A stretch of 23,217 bases of DNA, from the NCBI GenBank assembly GCA_910585855.1, contig CAJUGZ010000029.1, forward strand, positions 1 to 23,217, in the 5' to 3' direction. Origin of the DNA: an uncultured Lachnospiraceae bacterium (lineage in GTDB: Bacteria; Bacillota_A; Clostridia; Lachnospirales; Lachnospiraceae). The translations under genes and the position numbers were made by a program. Positions 15,836 to 23,217 of the stretch are shown one piece after another. The stretch's first letter is position 1. Every line of letters starts with the position of its first letter. The notes under the pieces were generated by a model. That model was given only the letters and a program-made list of their open reading frames with translations, had not been told where the DNA came from and did not search any database.

Positions 15836-16824
15836 ATGACATTAAAAAAATAACAAAAATATTTTTAGTAATTTTATGTATGCATTTCATGACAATGATT
15901 AATTCAGTATCAGACCTTTTAAATAACCAAGATGAAGCTTTAGAAGCATATGAAAAAATATCAGAAACATTTAATTTTCGAATGGATATATTGTCAGAAG
16001 ATTATCCAGATACATTCGCTGGTTGCTATTTAGATGAAAATATATTAGTAATACAATTAACTGATAGTAAGGATCAAGAGATTTACTTAAAAGCATGTGA
16101 TTACTCTCCATATGTTCGATTCGAAATAAAAGATTATTCATTTGAAGATTTAAAATCATTAGAAACACAAGCATATGAAACCTTTCATATGAACATAGTA
16201 AAATCCTATGCAGATGTAAAAGAAAATGTAGTTGTTTTAGGAGTTCCACAAGAAGAATATAAATTATATCAAAAACAACAAAGTAAATCTTCCCTTCCAA
16301 TTAAAATAATACAAGAAAATGCAGAAAAAATCATAGTTGAAAATGAATCCATATCAACTACAAATATCACAGATACATTATATGCAAATGGAAATCTTAT
16401 GAAAGGAGGAGAAAAAATATATCACACATATAATACAACTTGTTCTATGAGTATATGTTTTTTTGGAACTTATCAGAATAAACCAGCACTTATTACATGT
16501 GGTCACTCTAATCCAGTAGGAACTAATATTTCTTATAATGGTATCTCTCTTGGAAATGTTTTATATCAAGGATTAAAAAAATTTAATAGTATCCGTAATG
16601 GTGTAATATTACCAACTTCAAATGGAGATTTTTCAATAATTGATATTAGTAATCACCCAGAACTTATTTCAGATAAAGTACTTGGTCAAAATGATGTAAG
16701 TATAAGTACAACAAAGAGTGCTAATGTAATAGCAGGATTACAAGTTAGTTATTATGGCTATATGTCAGGATATGGAACTGCAACAATAGAACATACTTTA
16801 GTAACTTTTATAATTCTTATCTAA
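15836..16824 (+). pseudogene. Secreted chymotrypsin-like serine protease, frameshifted and C-terminally truncated
   Basis: A strong AAAGGAGG and ATG at 15836 read MTLKK and then stop. The long open frame (ATG 15880 to 16824) is in another phase. Adding one A to the 7-A run at 15844-15850 would join them and give the signal peptide MTLKKITKIFLVILCMHF. The rest has a propeptide-like region (about 30-150 from 15880) and the start of an S1 protease domain: LITCGHS with the catalytic His209, and NGDFSIIDI with Asp250. The domain then ends in unrelated EHTLVTFIILI before any GDSGG serine motif, so it should be inactive. Base composition is more AT-rich than the housekeeping genes. Confidence 0.6.
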
Positions 16825-17102
16825 TCAAAAATTATATTTTTAAAAGCCTTGTAATATTGTGTTTTATAATTGGATAGGTACAAATTTTATGATAGGGTAC
16901 AAAATTTAACATGAAAAATAGTTTAAATTTGAGAGTAAATGATTATTTATCATTTTTGTATTATACCTCAAAATAAAGAAAAATTAGTAGAACAAATGAA
17001 AGTTCTTGATTACAGGACATCTTGAATAGGTAAAATATGAAAAAGTTGCAAAGTGGTGTAATAAATAGAACAAAAAATTTTAATCAACAAAGAAGTATCA
17101 TG
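16825..17102. other. AT-rich intergenic stretch, no gene recognised
   Basis: A short direct repeat (GATAGG(G)TACAAA near 16874 and 16892) is visible. A short frame around 16960-17025 (IIPQNKEKLVEQMKV) may be a relic but cannot be assigned. Confidence 0.4.
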
Positions 17103-17345
17103 TTAACTACCTATGCCCGAAAGGTCATGGACTTGTAACTGCCCGGTCGTAGTAACAGCTTATGTTTCCGACTTTTTACTCCAATAGGAATTGCTGTCTA
17201 AACTCTCATGCCATGTAGCAAGTGTTCCATGCGTTTAAGATTTTACATTGACAATGGATTGTATTAAAGACATTCTATCTTAACTTTTCAAAGTATAAAG
17301 AGTGCCTTTCGAGCCATTGCTCCCAACGGTTTTCTTTATGTATAA
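17103..17345 (-). mobile_element. Probable right end of an IS200/IS605-type element, with relic of the TnpB-associated RNA
   Basis: On the minus strand the sequence reads GGGCAGTTACAAGTCCATGA, then CCTTTCGGGCATAGG and TAGTTAAC. This resembles the right-end hairpin of many clostridial IS605-family elements, where ACAAGCCCATG..CATGGGTAGTT is common and forms the 3' end of the TnpB guide RNA. The hairpin at 17110-17130 has a bulge and a mismatch. No tnpB or tnpA frame is present upstream on that strand, since the neighbouring gene runs the other way. This is a motif-level recollection rather than an alignment, so confidence is moderate. Confidence 0.4.
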
Positions 17346-17447
17346 ATGGTAACATAAAATAATGTTTTTTTGCAAGAATTTACAAAGCTTTTTCCACCGC
17401 CTAAGGGCAGTGAACTTTCGCCTATTACAACCGAAAGGATTTTATTT

Positions 17448-18461
17448 ATGAAAAAAAATTTTATTCTTTTCTTTTTCTGCTTTCTGGTTATAATCACTTT
17501 TACTATTTTTTATTATAATTCTAATCAAAATCAACCCGTTTTACAGATTCTTTTTGATCAAGACATTTATGATGGAGGTGATTTTATCTGCTATAATCTA
17601 CAAATTGAAAATAAGAAAAAACAGCCTATTTACTTTCAAAATAATTCTTTTTTTGTAGAGATTGCTTCAGATCAGGGATTTCACGCAGAAGTAAAAATAG
17701 AGGGTTCTCAAAATCAATATGAATTAGCTCCAGAAGGTATTATTTCAAAAAATATGACTGCTTATAGCAGCTATGAATATATGTTAGCCAGTGGAGTAAA
17801 AAATTTTTCCTCTTGTGTAAAACCAACAGAATCCTATCAGCCAGAAACAGCACAGATCTTTTTTAATGGGACACAAGGTCTTTCTCTTCCTGCTGGAACT
17901 TATCAATTTTATGCAGAATTTTATTACTATTTTGATAAAAATTGTGTGACAAAACCAGTTACTGTAAAGTGCCAAAAAGAGATAGTTATAAAGCCAAGTG
18001 CAACAAAACCAGTTGAAAAACAAATCATAATCGAAGATCGTGTTATTTTTTATGCCAGAATAGAAAAAACAGATTATAAAACAAAAGAAGTTCTGCAAAC
18101 ATGGGCTACCTATGATTGGTTTGAAGAAGGATGGTTTCCATATAATTATCATTATTCCGATATGCCGAATCTAATTTGGATTACTTTAGTTGACTGTGCT
18201 ACCCAGAAAGAAACCGATATTTTAGGAATGGATGGGCTCGGAGGATACAATCCTGAAGTTTACCAAGGTGCTTATTATTTCAGTCCTTTTATTTTTTCTA
18301 TTTCAAAAACAGGAAATTATATTATACGTTATTATTTTTATTACTATATGGAAGCCAACAGTGAATTAAATTTAGAAATAATCGAATTTCCAATTACTGT
18401 TACTGAAAATGAAAATAAAAAGGAATTTGGTTCAAAAGAACAATTTCAACGAATAAAATAA
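17448..18461 (+). CDS. Membrane-anchored or secreted protein of unknown function
   Basis: I do not recognise this 337-residue protein. Residues 1-23 (MKKNFILFFFCFLVIITFTI) form a signal peptide or N-terminal anchor without a clear lipobox, so the rest should lie outside the membrane. The body is rich in aromatic residues and beta-type sequence (LQILFDQDIYDGGDFICYNL; LPAGTYQFYAEFYYYF; GNYIIRYYFYYY), with two LPAGTY/TGNYIIRY-like segments suggesting Ig-like or beta-sandwich repeats. The ATG at 17448 is preferred over an earlier in-frame ATG at 17370 because GAAAGGA lies upstream and the signal sequence then starts the protein. It is AT-rich and isolated between relics, which suggests acquired DNA. 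No promoter is clear. Confidence 0.6.
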   Translation: MKKNFILFFFCFLVIITFTIFYYNSNQNQPVLQILFDQDIYDGGDFICYNLQIENKKKQPIYFQNNSFFVEIASDQGFHAEVKIEGSQNQYELAPEGIISKNMTAYSSYEYMLASGVKNFSSCVKPTESYQPETAQIFFNGTQGLSLPAGTYQFYAEFYYYFDKNCVTKPVTVKCQKEIVIKPSATKPVEKQIIIEDRVIFYARIEKTDYKTKEVLQTWATYDWFEEGWFPYNYHYSDMPNLIWITLVDCATQKETDILGMDGLGGYNPEVYQGAYYFSPFIFSISKTGNYIIRYYFYYYMEANSELNLEIIEFPITVTENENKKEFGSKEQFQRIK

Positions 18462-18550
18462 TTTACAAAAAATAACTTCTAAATAAGCAAGTAATGTATT
18501 CATACCAAAACTATTTAAAATTTTAATTCTTCTAAAACTGAATAATTCTC

Positions 18551-18670
18551 CCAAAACCGAATAAAAAGGATAAGTAAAACGCCCCCTTGGATTTACCAAG
18601 TGAGCGTTTTTTCGTATTCTCAGATTTAATTTCCTGCGTAACCTGAACATATACCTTTTCATTTTGCTTT
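18551..18670 (-). pseudogene. Second, internally deleted relic of the DUF4143 gene end with its terminator
   Basis: Positions 18551-18612 are identical to 14892-14953 (62 bp, terminator included). Positions 18605-18670 match 15097-15162 with two mismatches. The 151 bp between these blocks in the first copy are missing here, and the join is at an 8-bp CGTTTTTT present at both edges. On the minus strand the relic reads KQNEKVYVQVTQEIKSENTKKR and then runs into the terminator. Confidence 0.8.
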
Positions 18671-18775
18671 TATTGACATTTAAGGATTGTATGCTATTAT
18701 ATTTTTAAGGTGAGTCCTACCTAAATATTTTTAGAAAATGTCCTTTTTCGTACATTCCTTTCTTTCATTAAAACC

Positions 18776-18798
18776 ACTTAAATACGGATTATTTAAGT
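18776..18798 (-). terminator. Possible weak terminator after lysS
   Basis: ACTTAAAT (18776-18783) and ATTTAAGT (18791-18798) form a perfect 8-bp stem with a 7-nt loop. Read on the minus strand it is followed by GGTTTTAATG. It lies 77 bp beyond the lysS stop. The stem is AT-rich and the tail short, so function is uncertain. Confidence 0.35.
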
Positions 18799-18874
18799 AT
18801 TATCTCGTAAGATTCGGTAAAAATTTGTTGTACTTTTCTTTTCAAAGCTGCTAGAATCCGCATAAATACTGGGT

Positions 18875-20368
18875 TTATTTATCAGATGTCCGCATAGTCG
18901 GAAACAATAAAACATCCCGAATCGCCGGCTGATTGGTAAGCAGCATAACCAGCCGATCGATTCCATATCCAATTCCCCCAGTAGGAGGCATCCCAATTTC
19001 TAATGCATTTAAAAAGTCCTCATCGGTATGATTGGCTTCTTCATCTCCTGCAGCAAAAGCCTCTTCCTGTGCAGCAAACCGCTGCCTCTGATCAATAGGA
19101 TCATTTAACTCTGAATAAGCATTACACATTTCCCGTCCAGTAATAAATAATTCAAACCGTTCCACATAGTCTGGATTAGAAGGTTTTCTTTTCGTAAGCG
19201 GAGAAACCTCCACTGGATGATCCATCACAAAAGTAGGCTGAATCAAATGTTCCTCTGCAAACTCTTCAAAAAACAAACTTAAAATATCACCCTTTTTATG
19301 TCTTTCCTCATAGTGAATCCCTTTTTCATCTGCAATCCGCTTAGCTTCTTCTGTATCTGCGATTTGGTCAAAATCCACTCCTGCATATTGTTTTACTGCT
19401 TCTACCATAGTAATTCTTGCAAAAGGTTTTTCTAAATCAATTTCCACATCTCCATAAGGAATGACAGCACTTCCATTGACTTCCTTTGCTACATATCGAA
19501 ACATGGTTTCTGTTAAATCCATCATACCAATATAATCGGTATATGCCTGATACAATTCCATCAAAGTAAATTCTGGATTGTGTCTGGTATCCAGTCCTTC
19601 ATTTCGAAAGACACGTCCAATTTCGTATACCCGTTCTAACCCGCCTACAATCAATCTCTTTAGATACAATTCCAGTGAGATCCTCAGTTTTACATCTTCA
19701 TCCAATGCATTATAATGGGTTTCAAATGGTCTTGCTGCTGCGCCTCCTGCATTGGATACTAACATTGGTGTTTCCACTTCTATAAAGCCCTGCTCGTCTA
19801 AAAAGCGGCGAATTGAACGAATGACTTTCGAACGCTTGATAAATGTTTCTTTCACTTCTTCATTCATAATCAAATCCGTATAGCGCTGACGATAGCGAAT
19901 ATCCGTATTGGTTAAACCATGATATTTCTCCGGCAAAATCTGAAGGCTTTTGGAAAGCAAAAGAATTTTTGAAACATGAATGGATTTTTCTCCTGTCTTT
20001 GTTTCGAATACTTCTCCCTGCACTCCGACAATATCCCCTACATCATATTTTTTAAAATCGGCATAGGATTCTTCCCCTACATTATCCCTTGCTACATATG
20101 CCTGAATTTTTCCCTGCACATCCTGAATATGACAAAAAGAAGCCTTTCCCATAACCCGTTTTGCCATAATACGACCTGCCACGGAAACAGTCTTTCCATT
20201 TAATGTTTCAAAATTTTCAATAATTTCCTTACTATGGTGTGTCACATCATACTTTGTAACCTGAAACGGATCTTTTCCCCGCTCCTGTAAATCAGCAAGC
20301 TTTTCCCGACGCACCTTTAATAACTGGTTTATATCCTGTTCTGCAGGATTCTTTTGCTGTTCGCCCAT
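18875..20368 (-). CDS. lysS: Lysyl-tRNA synthetase, class II
   Basis: This enzyme charges tRNA-Lys with lysine. The N-terminal OB-fold anticodon-binding domain (about 55-160) has VSVAGRIMAKRVMGKASFCH. The class II catalytic core shows motif 1 (EQGFIEVETPML), motif 2 (EIGRVFRNEGLDTRHNPEFT) and motif 3 (GIGYGIDRLVMLLTNQ, then IRDVLLFPTMR). The 497-residue length is typical. GAGAGG lies 6 bp before the ATG. It is 38 bp downstream of greA on the same strand and probably shares the promoter at 21048-21076. No T-box is seen in the leader. Confidence 0.95.
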   Translation of the reverse strand: MGEQQKNPAEQDINQLLKVRREKLADLQERGKDPFQVTKYDVTHHSKEIIENFETLNGKTVSVAGRIMAKRVMGKASFCHIQDVQGKIQAYVARDNVGEESYADFKKYDVGDIVGVQGEVFETKTGEKSIHVSKILLLSKSLQILPEKYHGLTNTDIRYRQRYTDLIMNEEVKETFIKRSKVIRSIRRFLDEQGFIEVETPMLVSNAGGAAARPFETHYNALDEDVKLRISLELYLKRLIVGGLERVYEIGRVFRNEGLDTRHNPEFTLMELYQAYTDYIGMMDLTETMFRYVAKEVNGSAVIPYGDVEIDLEKPFARITMVEAVKQYAGVDFDQIADTEEAKRIADEKGIHYEERHKKGDILSLFFEEFAEEHLIQPTFVMDHPVEVSPLTKRKPSNPDYVERFELFITGREMCNAYSELNDPIDQRQRFAAQEEAFAAGDEEANHTDEDFLNALEIGMPPTGGIGYGIDRLVMLLTNQPAIRDVLLFPTMRTSDK

Positions 20369-20406
20369 TTTTGCCTCTCTTTCTGTAATGTTTTACTGCT
20401 TTTTTA

Positions 20407-20892
20407 TTAATTTACTCTCTTAATATCAATAACACGATACTGTACCATACCGCCTGCCGGAGTTTCTACCTCTACGACATCCCCCACTCGTTTTCCGATT
20501 AAAACCAAACCCAGCGGTGATTCATTGGAAATCTTTCCCTGCAGACTGTTTGCTTCTGTTGACCCTACAATTTGAAAATTTAATTCCTCATCATACTCAA
20601 AATCCAACAGCTTTACCTGACAGCCGACATTGATTTTATCCAAATCGACCTCATCTTCTACAACTACTTCTGCATTTTTCAAAATTTTTTCCAATTCTTC
20701 AATTCTAGCTTCAATATCTCTCTGCTCGTCTTTTGCTGCATCATACTCTGCATTTTCCGATAAATCCCCCTGTTCTCTGGCTTCTTTAATCTTTTGTGCA
20801 ACTTCCTTTCTCTTATAAACCTTAAGATCCTGAAGTTCATTTTCTAACTGTTTTAAACCTGCATAAGTTAATATATTTTTCTTATCCGCCAT
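20407..20892 (-). CDS. greA: Transcription elongation factor GreA
   Basis: GreA enters the RNA polymerase secondary channel and stimulates cleavage of backtracked RNA. The N-terminal coiled coil (about 1-75) carries the acidic tip GDLSENAEYDAAKDEQRDIE, with D43 and E46 as the functional acidic residues. The C-terminal FKBP-like domain ends with SPLGLVLIGKRVGDVVEVETPAGG and the usual YRVIDIKRV. At 161 residues it has family length. A purine-rich GAGAAAGGTG precedes the ATG. It is probably first in a greA-lysS transcript from the consensus promoter about 150 bp upstream, whose leader contains a terminator-like hairpin. Confidence 0.95.
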   Translation of the reverse strand: MADKKNILTYAGLKQLENELQDLKVYKRKEVAQKIKEAREQGDLSENAEYDAAKDEQRDIEARIEELEKILKNAEVVVEDEVDLDKINVGCQVKLLDFEYDEELNFQIVGSTEANSLQGKISNESPLGLVLIGKRVGDVVEVETPAGGMVQYRVIDIKRVN

Positions 20893-20946
20893 TTCTTTTA
20901 CACCTTTCTCTCCTTACTTTACCTTCTGACTTTTCACAAAAACAAA

Positions 20947-20966
20947 GAATCCGGCAAACCGGATTC
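20947..20966 (-). terminator. Hairpin with T-rich tail in the greA leader (terminator or attenuator)
   Basis: GAATCCGG and CCGGATTC form a perfect 8-bp stem with a 4-nt loop. On the minus strand it is followed by TTTGTTTTTG. It lies between the predicted greA promoter and the greA start, so it is in the 5' leader of greA and also downstream of dusB. A second hairpin (CTGCTGC / GCGGCGG, loop GGGAG) precedes it at 20979-20997. Confidence 0.7.
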
Positions 20967-21047
20967 TGGTTCTCGCCTCCGCCGCCTCCCGCAGCAGTTT
21001 CCCTCTCATCAGCCAACTGGCATTTATCAATATTCCAGATTCCAAAT

Positions 21048-21076
21048 ATTATATCGAAAAACCTTTACACTGTCAA
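21048..21076 (-). promoter_or_regulatory. Consensus sigma-A promoter for greA-lysS
   Basis: On the minus strand TTGACA (21071-21076) and TATAAT (21048-21053) are both perfect consensus with exactly 17 bp between. The start of transcription should be near 21041, giving a leader of about 150 nt before greA. Confidence 0.85.
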
Positions 21077-21081
21077 GAAAT

Positions 21082-22038
21082 TTATAATCCTGCAAGAAGT
21101 TTTTCTAATTCCTGATAATTTTCCACCATATTTACTTTATTTCGAAGCTGTGCAGAATGGGGATAGCCTGCCGTGTACCAAGCAACATGCTTACGCATTT
21201 CACGTATACCGATATACTCTCCCTTTACTTCTAACTGGAGTCTGGCATGTCTTAAAATCATAGTTTTCACCTCCTCTGCAGACGGTTTTCCCCGATACTG
21301 TCCTGTCTGAAGAAAATCTAATATCTGCGAAAACAGCCACGGATTCCCCTGCGCTCCCCGTCCTACCATCAATGCATCACATTTGGTATCTTCCAGCATC
21401 TTTTTTGCCTTTTCCGGGGAATTAATATCTCCGTTTCCGATTACAGGAATCGACACAGCATCTTTTACCTTCCGAATAATTTCCCAATCCGCCTTACCAG
21501 AATAATACTGTTCCCGTGTTCTGCCATGTACAGCAATCGCAGCAGCTCCAGCATCTTCTAACCGCTTTGCCATCTCTACTGCATTTACCGTTTCTTCTGT
21601 AAACCCCTTTCGAATCTTTACCGTAACCGGTTTTTTTACCGCCCTTACCATAGCCCGAACAATTTCTGCCGCCAGTTTCGGATCTTTCATCAAAGCAGAA
21701 CCTTCTCCATTATTTACAATCTTAGGAACAGGGCATCCCATATTAATATCAAACAGATCATAATCGCCCCCTTCTAGTTCTCCGGCAGCCCAAGCCATTA
21801 CTTCCGGTTCTGAACCAAAAAGCTGAAGTGCAATAGGGCGTTCTTCTGGTCTGACTTCCAAAAGAGCTTTTGTATTTTTATTTTGATATAATAAAGATTT
21901 TGCACTGACCATTTCCGTATAGAGCATCCCGCATCCCTGTTCTTTGCACAAAAGCCGAAAAGGAATATCGGTCACTCCCGCCATTGGAGCTAAAACCAAG
22001 TTATTTTCAAACTCTATACTCCCAATTTTAAATTTCAT
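21082..22038 (-). CDS. dusB: tRNA-dihydrouridine synthase (DusB-like)
   Basis: This FMN enzyme reduces specific uridines in the tRNA D-loop to dihydrouridine using NAD(P)H. The TIM-barrel domain starts with LVLAPMAGVTDIPFR, then YTEMVSAKSL, LQLFGSEPE, NMGCPVPKIVNNGEGSALM (with the catalytic Cys), KIRKGF, AVHGRTREQYYSG, VIGNGDI and MVGRGAQGNPW. The ATG at 22038 gives 318 residues and the usual MKFKIGSIEFENN start; it lies 7 bp after the coaX stop. AAGGAG is inside the end of coaX, about 15 bp away, so translational coupling is likely. A longer in-frame start overlaps coaX and is less likely. The operon order coaX-dusB fits relatives. Confidence 0.92.
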   Translation of the reverse strand: MKFKIGSIEFENNLVLAPMAGVTDIPFRLLCKEQGCGMLYTEMVSAKSLLYQNKNTKALLEVRPEERPIALQLFGSEPEVMAWAAGELEGGDYDLFDINMGCPVPKIVNNGEGSALMKDPKLAAEIVRAMVRAVKKPVTVKIRKGFTEETVNAVEMAKRLEDAGAAAIAVHGRTREQYYSGKADWEIIRKVKDAVSIPVIGNGDINSPEKAKKMLEDTKCDALMVGRGAQGNPWLFSQILDFLQTGQYRGKPSAEEVKTMILRHARLQLEVKGEYIGIREMRKHVAWYTAGYPHSAQLRNKVNMVENYQELEKLLAGL

Positions 22039-22045
22039 CCCGTTG

Positions 22046-22831
22046 TTAAATTTCTCCTTTATAGTTAGTATTTTTTTCATAAATCAGCCGAAGCCCTTTT
22101 AATGTCAAATTAGGATCATATACACAAATTTTTTCTGTAGCCTCTGCAATAATCTTTCCCAATCCCCCAGTAGCTACCACTTTCATATCAGCAAACCCAG
22201 TTTCTTCCCTTACCTTTTCAATAATATACTCAGTTTGTCCAATACATCCATACACCAGACCAGCCTGCATACTTTGAATTGTATCCTTTGCCAAAATAGA
22301 ATCTGGCTTTCGAATCTCAATTTCAGGAAGTCTTGCGGCATCCTGCCAAAGTGCCTTTGCACTAATTCGAATCCCGGGAGCAGTAATTCCGGCAATAAAT
22401 TTTCCGTCCTCTGTAATAACATCATAAGTAGTTGCTGTTCCAAAATCAATTACAAGAACCGGGCCACCATATAATTCATAAGCCCCCACTGCATCCACAA
22501 TCCGATCCGATCCGATTTCATAGGGATTTGCCGTTACAATTTTAATCCCAGTCTTGGTTCCGGGTTTAATTTCATAAGGAATTTGGTTAAGATACTTTTT
22601 TACCCCATTATGAAAAGAATACATTATCGCAGGCACAACAGAAGATACAATAACTGCATCAATATCCTCTGCATCAATTCCCCGATGTTCCAACAAACTG
22701 CAAAGCAGCATCCCATACTCATCGGAAGTCCGGCTAATCTTTGTAGTCAGCCGAAAACTAGCCTCTAATTGTTCCCCCTGAAATACTCCCAATGTAATAT
22801 TTGTATTTCCCACATCGACCACTAACAACAT
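22046..22831 (-). CDS. coaX: Type III pantothenate kinase
   Basis: CoaX phosphorylates pantothenate, the first step of coenzyme A synthesis; type III enzymes need a monovalent cation and are not inhibited by CoA. The ASKHA-fold motifs are MLLVVDVGNTNITLGVF at the N-terminus, GSDRIVDAVGAY, VLVIDFGTATTYDVI and ATGGLGKIIAEAT. At 261 residues it has family length. AGAGGTGA lies 7 bp before the ATG. Its start region lies close to element E, which runs in the opposite direction. A weak TTCAAA-16-TATAAA pair lies in that gap on the minus strand. It is the first gene of coaX-dusB. Confidence 0.93.
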   Translation of the reverse strand: MLLVVDVGNTNITLGVFQGEQLEASFRLTTKISRTSDEYGMLLCSLLEHRGIDAEDIDAVIVSSVVPAIMYSFHNGVKKYLNQIPYEIKPGTKTGIKIVTANPYEIGSDRIVDAVGAYELYGGPVLVIDFGTATTYDVITEDGKFIAGITAPGIRISAKALWQDAARLPEIEIRKPDSILAKDTIQSMQAGLVYGCIGQTEYIIEKVREETGFADMKVVATGGLGKIIAEATEKICVYDPNLTLKGLRLIYEKNTNYKGEI

Positions 22832-22901
22832 ATGCCAATCACCTCTCCTTTATAACTGTCAAACTTTTATTTATATTCCTTCAATAAGTCTTTTGAATAG
22901 A

Positions 22902-23217
22902 GGACGCCAGATTCGAAAACGATGGACAACCTGCTGTTCCACGTTTCCAAAAAGTAAGAAGTTCTAAGACTTCTGCAGTTTCATACATCCAGCCGGACAG
23001 ACCGGAGCGCAATTCGCCCGCATGACAGTCAAAACGAAACAGACATCCCAAAAATGCTGCCTGCCACCAAACAATCCCGTTCCGATACAAATGCGGGCTA
23101 AACACGCTCCTTTTTTTCACACACTGCATGGAAGCAGTATGTGAAAAAAATCTTATGTTCTTAAGCAGAAGTCAAGAACTTCTAACTTTTCTCCAAAGTC
23201 ACTGCAGGCGGTTCACC
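22902..23217 (+). repeat. Dispersed structured element, copy E (cut by the window end)
   Basis: GGAC is at 22902-22905 and the 5' arm of the long helix at 22906-22934. Stem two reads GGAGCG with CGCTCC, where the other copies have GGGGCG/CGCCCC, and CCCGCAT with ATGCGGG in place of CCCGTAT/ATACGGG, so both changes keep the pairing. The hairpin (CACACACTGC / GCAGTATGTG, loop ATGGAA) has T and A flanks. The 3' arm starts at 23204 but is cut; its first 14 nt pair only partly with the 5' arm. Confidence 0.82.

Noticed and set aside
20979..21040. CTGATGAG and GAAAC in the greA leader as a hammerhead ribozyme core
   Set aside because: The space between the two motifs is too short for stem II, and the flanking helices do not form.
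20893..21040. T-box or lysine riboswitch upstream of greA-lysS
   Set aside because: No T-box sequence (AGGGTGGNACCGCG) or recognisable lysine-riboswitch core was found.

Overview
The window looks like a chromosomal segment of a low-GC Firmicute, most probably a member of the Lachnospiraceae (Clostridia). This is inferred from the gene families and their order (dacA-mrp-hprK-glcK-murB-rapZ-whiA-dnaE-pfkA, then lysS-greA-dusB-coaX on the other strand), the strong AGGAGG-type ribosome binding sites, and a carboxypeptidase with choline-binding-like wall repeats. No species is claimed.

Layout. Positions 617-14470 form a plus-strand block of housekeeping genes: a D-Ala-D-Ala carboxypeptidase, an Mrp/NBP35 ATPase, HPr kinase, a ROK glucokinase, MurB, RapZ, WhiA, DnaE, 6-phosphofructokinase and a SPOUT RNA methyltransferase. 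The theme is sugar sensing and glycolysis (HprK, GlcK, PfkA, RapZ) joined to cell-wall synthesis (DacA, MurB) and replication/division (DnaE, WhiA). Positions 18875-22831 form a minus-strand block: lysS, greA, dusB and coaX. The two blocks converge on an AT-rich accessory zone (14471-18874). It holds decayed material: a truncated DUF4143-type ATPase gene and a second, internally deleted copy of its end; a serine-protease gene that is frameshifted at its start and lacks its catalytic serine; a probable IS200/IS605 right end; and an exported protein of unknown function.

The most striking feature is a dispersed family of about 350-bp elements, with five copies in 23 kb (A 1-180 partial, B 5929-6276, C 6538-6884 reversed, D 14493-14843, E 22902-23217 partial). 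Each is intergenic and folds as one long nested structure. From outside in it has a short outer helix, a conserved internal loop (GGAC opposite TGTTT), a 25-29 bp helix whose sequence differs between copies but stays perfectly or nearly perfectly self-complementary, an inner extension helix, a conserved two-part stem (GGGGCG/CGCCCC and CCCGTAT/ATACGGG), and a T7/A7-flanked hairpin. Paired positions covary between copies in several helices, so the structure itself appears to be selected or copied. I do not recognise the family; it is the best candidate here for an undescribed structured RNA or hairpin mobile element.

Other points: a consensus promoter followed by a leader hairpin with a T-rich tail in front of greA (possible attenuation); absence of yvcK between rapZ and whiA; an unusual TIDLD motif in PfkA; and a 36-bp coding minisatellite in dacA.
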